Of a stretch of 64,000 bases of DNA, positions 57,708-64,000 are shown one piece after another (within the stretch, counting starts at the first letter, position 1; every line of letters begins with the position of its first letter). The notes under the pieces are model-generated. The model had not been told where the DNA came from, made no database searches, and saw nothing but the letters and a program-made list of their open reading frames with translations. A program made the translations under genes and the position numbers. The stretch comes from Tulasnella sp. 424. Its lineage: Eukaryota; Basidiomycota; Agaricomycetes; Cantharellales; Tulasnellaceae. The stretch lies in assembly GCA_019633425.1 (NCBI GenBank), contig WSUB01000177.1, positions 18,088 to 82,087 of the forward strand, given 5' to 3'.

Positions 57708-58880
57708 ATGTCCTCTCTACCGACTAGTATGTAGCATTCAGGAACCGGTAGTTGGATTCAGGTACCTTCAACGGGTTTCGGTTTACAGTCGAACCGTTTC
57801 AGGGGATCAGCTGGGAAGAGAGCAGCCAATTCATTCGCGCCATTCGTGCGGCAGCATGGAAAGAAGGGAAACTTCGAGATCTCGCTTGGACAGCGGACTT
57901 TGCGTCACTCCACTTCTCCCACAAGGCACTAACATGGTACTCCCGGCTTCCGCAAGATGTTCGTGAAGACTGGGCAAAATTGCAAGCTGCGCTCTTGGAT
58001 CGGTGGACACCTCCAGAAGATGAAGACGGGTGAGAACGCGGTCCAGCCTTGTAACCCTTTGGGAATGTTAAAACAATACCGTTGCTATCAGGCCTCGGAC
58101 CGAACCAACGCCAGCAGCTGCGCCCCCACCAAATCGCCATGAAAAGGCCGATCATCCACCACAAGGAGTTCTGAAAGTAGTTGTCGATGGATCCAGTCAA
58201 GATTATTACCTGGAAATAAGTGATTGGGACGGTCGTTGCGAATTGACAGCCAACGTGGATCAGGCAGTCCGCATACGCCGCAGTTCGTTGTCTAACACCA
58301 CTCTCCTGGAAAGGATAGTAAGCACCAACTAGATTCTTCTTTCATAACTCAGGCACACGATGCACTTACAAATTTATCGTAGGATGGATTCCGTCATTCT
58401 GTGCTAGGGGTTGAGTGGGATACCACATCTTCCAGCTACGGATCTACTAAGTGCGCATGGCCTTCGACAACTCATCTCCCACTTCTCAAATATTATTCTT
58501 TAGATACGGCTACCTGGTGCTCGTGAACTCTTTTAGTCTAAAGACTTCTTGGGAAGAGGGTCGCCCTGATCAGCTTGCACCATGCACCGTTTTGGCAGAT
58601 GGAGAAGTAATTCTATTCCAGGAGAAAAACGATACAAGTAATATATTTCCTCGTATTTACTTCTGTTTTTTTTCTTTTAAATCTGGGACTGACCGCTGTT
58701 AATAGAAATAACAATTGGTACCTTCTCCAAAGAGGGGTTCCTCTTCCTTGCTGCGGATCCGTCCGCTTACTCGAAGCTATATTCTGGCGAGAAAAAGGCG
58801 GTAGGCTACCCACTCTCCACTGCTTCGATCAAAACTGATACCTTAATTTCCAGAAAATCTTCTTCGAGCCGATTGACTAA
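57708..58880 (+). CDS. Gag/capsid-like family protein, copy D
   Basis: The ATG at 57708 (MSSLPT) splices to STFNGFRFTVEPFQGISWEE, followed by SSQFIRAIRAAAWKEGKLRD, ADFASLHFSHKALTWYSRLP and DVREDWAKLQAALLDRWTPP. Exon 3 reads EPTPAAAPPNR and GVLKVVVDGSSQDYYLEISD, ending in SLSNTTLLERI. The C-terminal exons read RHSVLGVEWDTTSSSYGST, YGYLVLVNSFSLKTSWEEGR, ITIGTFSKEGFLFLAADPSA and KIFFEPID at the stop. The exon 5 donor reads GTAATATA. Splice phases match the other copies and no stop interrupts the frame. This copy lies between NAF1 and a displaced duplicate of the NAF1 3' end. Confidence 0.7.
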
Positions 58881-59173
58881 AGCAGAAGGGGTCAATTCAT
58901 CGAATAGTTTCCTGCCAGATTCCTTTGCTCAGTTTCACACATTTATAACTCTTGTAACGATGCATGTTCACACAGGAAACTCTTTCTAAGACTGTAATTT
59001 GACCGCAAGGGCTTTTGGATCCAACCTCCTGTTCTCAGGAAACCTCTTGACAAGTCACCCGAGCTCGCCTAATCTCCTGGACCAGACTGATGCCAGATGG
59101 TGGGAAGAAGCCGCCGAAGTGGAGCGTTCCTCAGGTCAAGGAGAAATATACACACACTGAAGATTCGATCAGC
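58881..59173. repeat. 3' flank of Gag-like copy D
   Basis: Shared with the flanks of A-C: TTTGACCGCAAGGGCTTTTG, GATCCAACCTCCTGTTCTCA, GGAAACCTCTTGACAAG, and the end word GAAGATTCGATCAGCCT, where homology stops at about 59172 and NAF1-derived sequence starts. Confidence 0.65.
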
Positions 59174-59530
59174 CTACTTCCCTGGGATGATGATGGGGAC
59201 GAACATGAAGGCCTTTGGGCCGATGGTCATGGGCTGGAACTTCGGCGGTACGATGAGTGATCAAGGTTCTACAGGATGCTGGTATCTTTACCTGTGTTAG
59301 ATGGTTATGGCGGATCCAATTACAGATTCACCTCGTTCATCCACCTTCCCGTCGCTCTTTCTGTTGGTATGGAAGTTATGATATCATCCCTTGGCAGCGC
59401 TCTATCGACGATAGTTGATACGGAAAACTCTCGTATTCTAATCAAACCGTCATTATTATGGAGGCGACTGGATTGATGTTGGGCCTCGGTGTTAAACATA
59501 AACATCGCCGTCCAGTACTTCCGACAATTC
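59174..59530 (+). pseudogene. Duplicated fragment of the NAF1 3' end and downstream flank
   Basis: 59174-59275 closely matches 56809-56910, the codons for FFPGMMMGMNMGAFGPMGMG and WNFGGGMGGQGSTGYW, with several substitutions. A premature stop follows (TGTGTTAG, near 59294). Patchy homology continues into the 3' flank to about 59530. The fragment has no upstream coding region, so it cannot make Naf1. It marks one end of a segmental duplication that brackets Gag-like copy D. Confidence 0.85.
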
Positions 59531-60677
59531 TCCACCGGCGCTAGGCTCCCTTGAACGGATCAGTCGACGGAACCTCAAAAGCCACCAGCTCAGCGACATA
59601 CGGAATTCCAATGCGTTCGGTCCAAGTCACTTCTACTCCACCGAAGACATTTATCACATAGTCTTTCGAATCCTGCTCGAGCCTTTGCGTATCAAGACCT
59701 CACGCTGCGAATATTACTCTTCGGGAAACTTCAAATCGGATGTGAGGGATAGAAAGTATTGGTGAACGGTGGATTATCTGCGGAAGTCGGCGATGGCTTC
59801 AGAGGATAGGGTTTACCACATTAAACGCTGTCTTGAGTCTGGCTTTCACTAGGACGCGCCTTGCACAGTCGTTGGCCCTGCATTGCGGATAAAAGATGGT
59901 GCCTATTAGCGACGATGGTGGTCCTGCTCAAGTCAAGGCTGTAGTGGAAGGAGAGGATAGAGTTCTCGCGTCTTCATTTGTTTAGGCACGAGAGGGCGGC
60001 GTGAATACCGTCCCACAACGACCTCTACTACAACACATTTTAGAGGACTACCCGCTCTGGGGAAGGCGAAGACGAGGAGGTGCGAAGGGAGTGGCATTCG
60101 GTGCTGCCCAACACTTCAGAGACCTCCTCCGGGCCGTCCTCGACGATCCCGTGGCCTCTTGTGGACTCTGCATGGCAAGTCGGGCAATTTAGGCGCATCA
60201 TCGTACGGTCTAGCCATTCGGACGTCACATGAGGTGGTCAGCAGACGGCGGTGAAGAGGCCGAAGAAGTTGCAGGCTGGGCGGAAATCAATGGTGTGGGC
60301 CAGATACATTCGAGCCCGTCCCGACCGAGCGAGTTTACGATGTACAACGGGTACGAGACGGCAAAGCGCCATCTCCGAGGGGCTTGTGTGGTCGCAATTG
60401 GTCCTCGTCCGGATTACTGTCAAGAAGATTTCCTAGTTCAACGGCAGCGATGATCGTCAGCGCTGTGAACGGTGCTTAGGAGTGTGTTGCATCTTGGACT
60501 GCTTGGTCGCTGCGCGGAGCTTAGAGCGGCCCGTCCCCCCACATTCCGGCCTCAAGTGTCTTCGCAACGTCTCTCCTCGACCATCATAGTCCCCTCATAG
60601 CGCCCAGATGACCCAGAAAATGTTGGCGCTGAATGAATGATGTCTATGTCATCTCGCATTCATCTTGCCGAGGAATT
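59531..60677. other. Region with possible gene relics
   Basis: On the minus strand 59690-59548 reads RLEQDSKDYVINVFGGVEVT then WTERIGIPYVAELVAFEVPS to a stop. It looks like the last exon of a protein, but the upstream frame is closed by a TGA near 59720. Between 60000 and 60640 only short unsupported ORFs are seen. I cannot name a gene. Confidence 0.35.
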
Positions 60678-61130
60678 CTAACAGCTGCGAGAGCTTTCTT
60701 GCGCCTTCCCTTTGTGCTCAATTGCATGGGGGTCTATCCGGTTGGGGGGCTGATCGGGAGGAAGGGTCCTGCTCTCGATGACATCACAGACCACGACGGC
60801 TCGCACCTTGCCTCGTCCCAAATCCCTGGAATGCCCTCGATGCTCCTGACACCCTCGCACAGACTCACTCGTAATTACTCTTTTCTGGGACCGGCAAATT
60901 TGCATTATTCATGATTCATGATGACAAACTCCGCCTTCCCATTCGGATGCACGGCTCCAGTGCCCCGAAGAGCTATGCATTTACTTTCGAACGCCTGCAC
61001 GATACAAGCGGGAGTGGTCCCCGTAATAATAATGCCAATATCTCGATAAGAGAAATGACTGAATGGGGATTTCGTAGCGATTCGATTATCCCGTCGGACG
61101 GTGACGGTTAGTGTTCCAATCTCACGTGAT
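60678..61130 (-). pseudogene. Possible decayed C2-domain protein gene
   Basis: On the minus strand REIGTLTVTV (near 61125-61095) resembles the first strand of basidiomycete C2-domain proteins of the Inn1/Fic1 kind. GTGAVHPNGKAEFVIMN (near 60970-60920) resembles the later GGQHP-W-E-F strand. GRGKVRAVVVCDV (near 60815-60775) resembles the next one. The three pieces are in the expected order, but I found no clean splice chain and a frame stop intervenes (60905). It may be a pseudogene or a gene with exons I misread. Confidence 0.3.
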
Positions 61131-62019
61131 CTTTGTCCTCTCGTGTCGACGCGCCCTCCACCTCTGAGCGACTTTGCAAGAACGACGCCTCGCTGGTCTC
61201 CAATAACAGTGCCTTTGTTTGGGTAATAACGCGGAATGCCAAAGCAGCTGAAGTGCGGACGATCATGGGGAGCACCACTGGGCAAAGAATAAAAGAAAAC
61301 AAACAATCTCCAACGCATCTGGCCCAGCCCAGCCCAGCCCACAATCCCCCATTCTACTCAGCTCCCGTCTATTACAAAAATACCAATATACCAATATTAC
61401 GCTCACTCAATCGTCCATCTCCCTGGTTACACCCAATCCTCGTTTAAGCGCTGCGACCTGGGGATTTAAAGGCGCTCCCTCAACGTAGCTTGGACTGATC
61501 CTCCAACGTCCCTCCGTGCCACTTCTTCCCCCCCTCGCCTCTCTCATTCCTCCACCACGCATCTCTACATCTTCTAACGCACAGCTCTAGGCTCACGACA
61601 CTCGCGCTTCTCTTCTCTCAGTACCAGTTTTACCCGTAACTTAAACATGCCGGCTGTAAGCCCGCACTTTCCGTTCGATCTTCGAACGAGAAGTCGACTT
61701 CCTTGCCGGTCACAATGCTGACCCTCCTTCTTTTCCTTGGTGTTTCCAAGTCATTCCCATACTCCTTCGTCCGATCCTCCTCGACCGAAAGGCTTTCCAC
61801 CCTCGCCGAGACCGCTATAGGAGGTTCGTCGATGGGCCCTCTCCGTTCGACTTCACCTACCACCGCACTAACCCCTGGCACTCCCTCCCCCTTCTATTCT
61901 GTTCCATAGTCACCTTACCCCCCTGGCTCAGGCCCCAGCAGGATTACGAACCACTTCCTCGCTTCGTCTACCCCGTCCTGCCTCCCCCCGCCCATTACAC
62001 GCACGTCCATCCCATTACA
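61131..62019. other. Upstream region of the duplicated-module gene
   Basis: CT-rich stretches occur at 61490-61620 and 61900-62010 immediately before the ATG at 62020. A GC-type simple repeat (CCCAGCCCAGCCCAGCCCA, near 61323-61341) is present. Short ORFs at 61630-61909 on both strands have no support. Confidence 0.5.
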
Positions 62020-63823
62020 ATGTCACGTTCGTCCTCGAACACCGAAACAAATGCTGATACAGTTATGACCGACGCCTATCACAACGAAGGCGAAAGTGAG
62101 GTAAGCACATTACCCAGTCCCTTCGATCCACACGTCTTTTGTTTTGATCGAGCTGAAACGTACCCCAAATTCCAGGAGGAAGACGATGATAACTATGGGC
62201 TCGACTACAGGTCTGAAGAAGATACCATTCCTGTGGCGAAGCCAGCTAGAACGCGCGCCATTCAGGAAAAGAAGAAGGCGTTGAAAGCTGCCGACGCCAT
62301 CAACAGGCACTCTAAGAACAAGTCCACCAAGAACGCGAAAATCCAGAAGAAGGCGCCAGTGACTGGTAGCCAAAACGCACAGGCTAGGCGAACCAGGAGC
62401 TCTACTGTAAGGCGTTCGACTCTCCTCATCTCTAATTAAAAAGAGAGTGCAGCAGAATCTGACGACCGGGATGATCTTCCTTGCTACATAGCGCTCTCAA
62501 CCCGCCACTCCTCAACCCACCAGCACCCAGACCGGAGACGAAAGCGCCCAGCCCACCGAAAAAAGGGTAAGTCGTCCTCCCTTCGAACACGTCTTCTGCC
62601 CTCTTTTCATCGATCATTCAAAGCTCACGACGACGTTCTTCCTTCTCCCCCTCCCATCCTCCTGCCCTTGGCACTACAGAAAATTCGGAAGACCTGGCTT
62701 CCTTGGGAGAGGGCCCTCCTGCGAGACGCGTTGGTCGCGTGGTGGCATGCCAAGGGAGCCCACGGGTATAACCATCCGACAAAGATGGTTCTCCCAAATC
62801 AAAATGACGTCCAGGATTGGGAATGGATTCGGGCGAAGTGCAAGGCCTTAAGCGGCTCGTTTAACCGAGTACGGTGAGTGATAGCCACTACCATTTGAAG
62901 TTTTTCTCTTGATGAGCGCGGGTGAAGCTGACGACGATGGTTTTTTGGACACCTTGTCTCTCGTAGTGGCGGAGTTTATATCATCGCTCACGGTATGAAA
63001 GATGATCTTCCCCCGGTCTTGGGTCCCGAGGACTATGAAGGAAAGGAAGAAGGCGTTGAAGCCGCCGACGCAATCAAGACGCGCTCCAAGAAGACTTCTG
63101 TTAAGAGCACAAAGAGTCGAAAGAGCCAGAAGGCGGCCGTGGCAAGTGGTATACAAAACGCACCGGCTAGCCGGACAAGGAGCTCTACCGTAAGTCGTTC
63201 AGCCCTCCTCGTCTCTGATTAAGAAGTATCTGACCAAGATGATGTTCCTCACTACATAGCGCACTCAGCCCGCCGCATCTCAACCAGCCAGCACCCCGAG
63301 CGGCGACGAAATTGCCCAGCCCGCCCGAAAACCTGTAAGTCGTCTTCACTTCGAACCCGTCTTCTATCTTCTCCTCGGGAATCATTCAAAGCACACGATG
63401 ACATTCTTCCTTCCCTCCCTCCCATTCTCCGCCCCTTTACCCTGCAGAAAACCCAGAAGACCTGGTTGCCCTGGGAGAGGAAGGTCCTGCGAGACGCGTT
63501 GGTCTCGTGGTGGACCGCCGAAGGAGCCGGTCGTTACAATCACCCAACCAAAATGGTTCTCCCCGGTACAAAAGACTACCAAGCTTGGGACCGGATCTCG
63601 GCGGAGTGCAAGGCTCTAAACGGCTCGTTTAACCGCGCACGGTGAGTGACAGCCACTACCTTTTGGAGTGTTTCTTTTGATGAGTGCAGATAGAGCTGAC
63701 GTTTTTGGACGCCTTGTCTTTCGTAGCGGTGGAATGTACATCATCGCTCGCAGCATGAAGGATGATCTTCCCCCGGTCTCCATTCCCGGCGACCTGACTG
63801 CTGGGCTGCGCCGACGTAGGTAA
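62020..63823 (+). CDS. Protein of unknown function with an internally duplicated multi-exon module (389 aa)
   Basis: Eight exons (62020-62100, 62176-62406, 62492-62566, 62680-62873, 62967-63189, 63260-63334, 63448-63641, 63727-63823) join in phase. After an acidic start (MSRSSSNTETNADTVMTDAY) comes a basic Lys-rich block ending QARRTRSST. A 75-nt Gln/Pro/Thr exon follows, then a 194-nt exon with KTWLPWERALLRDALVAWWH and YNHPTKMVLPNQNDVQDWEW, then GGVYIIAHGMKDDLPPV. This whole order is then repeated: a basic block ending ASRTRSST, a 75-nt exon, a 194-nt exon (KTWLPWERKVLRDALVSWWT, YNHPTKMVLPGTKDYQAWDR), and GGMYIIARSMKDDLPPV. The spaced tryptophans and basic flank suggest a Myb/SANT-like DNA-binding fold, an inference only. 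No family is recognised. Confidence 0.75.
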
Positions 63824-63904
63824 TCCGCCCACTCCTCCAAACAAAAAATCATCTTGCTCGCGCGTATTGCGCATACCCTTCGCCAGGCCACCTATAGCAG
63901 ACAA

Positions 63905-63951
63905 GATATATGAGATATTGTGGCCAAGCTCGCAAAATTATCTCATATATC
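63905..63951. repeat. Perfect 13-bp inverted repeat with 21-bp loop
   Basis: GATATATGAGATA (63905-63917) pairs exactly with TATCTCATATATC (63939-63951). GGCCA/TGGCC words lie inside and outside the arms. It sits 80 bp after the preceding stop. It could be the end of a small transposable element cut by the window edge, or a 3'-end structure. Confidence 0.6.
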
Positions 63952-64000
63952 GCTGGCCAGGTCATACTAATTTTTGCCGCTCCCCTCAAGCTCCCCTTCT

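Overview
The window is nuclear DNA of a filamentous basidiomycete, most likely an agaricomycete. The evidence is dense short spliceosomal introns (about 45-80 nt, GT-AG, occasional GC-AG), fungal-specific genes (a Pil1/Lsp1 eisosome protein, basidiomycete-style F-box proteins, a DNMT1-type cytosine methyltransferase with an RFTS domain and two BAH domains) and fungal mobile-element debris. I could not place it to genus. Splice sites were read by eye. Where I give exon chains, each junction was checked for reading-frame phase.

Layout. 0-3.6 kb: the 3' end of a probable GH88-like hydrolase (+) converges on a PIL1-type eisosome gene (-). 3.6-17.5 kb: a visibly AT-richer block with few genes. It holds a 742-bp MULE-type MITE with long terminal inverted repeats and a 9-bp target duplication (8.36-9.12 kb), a five-exon gene of unknown function (9.87-11.12 kb) and the DNMT1-type gene (12.86-17.53 kb, -). 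17.9-25 kb: a compact GC-richer housekeeping block with RRP1, enolase, LAS1 and two small-protein genes. 25-29.7 kb: a gene-poor stretch with three diverged direct repeats at 27.2-28.04 kb. 29.76-35.08 kb: a large PX-AGC kinase gene. 35.65-39.17 kb: a tandem F-box/zinc-binding locus that may be one fused gene. 39.5-44.7 kb: SYO1, an F-box/LRR-type gene and RPL43.

45-59.5 kb is a young, repeat-built region. It contains four paralogues (A-D) of a seven-exon gene encoding a Gag/capsid-like domain plus a beta-rich C-terminal region. All four splice into uninterrupted frames by my reading. There is also an internally deleted fifth copy (E), a 5'-truncated LINE inserted just upstream of copy C with a perfect 14-bp target duplication, the NAF1 gene, and a second displaced copy of the NAF1 3' end on the far side of copy D. 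60.6-61.1 kb has a possible decayed C2-domain gene. 62.0-63.8 kb is a gene of unknown function built from an internal duplication of a multi-exon module.

Functional themes. Five genes act in ribosome or RNP assembly: RRP1 and LAS1 (pre-rRNA processing), SYO1 (co-import of Rpl5/Rpl11), RPL43 (60S subunit protein) and NAF1 (H/ACA snoRNP assembly). The most unusual content is the Gag-like gene family and its duplicated flanks, followed by the DNMT1-type gene within an AT-rich, transposon-bearing block.
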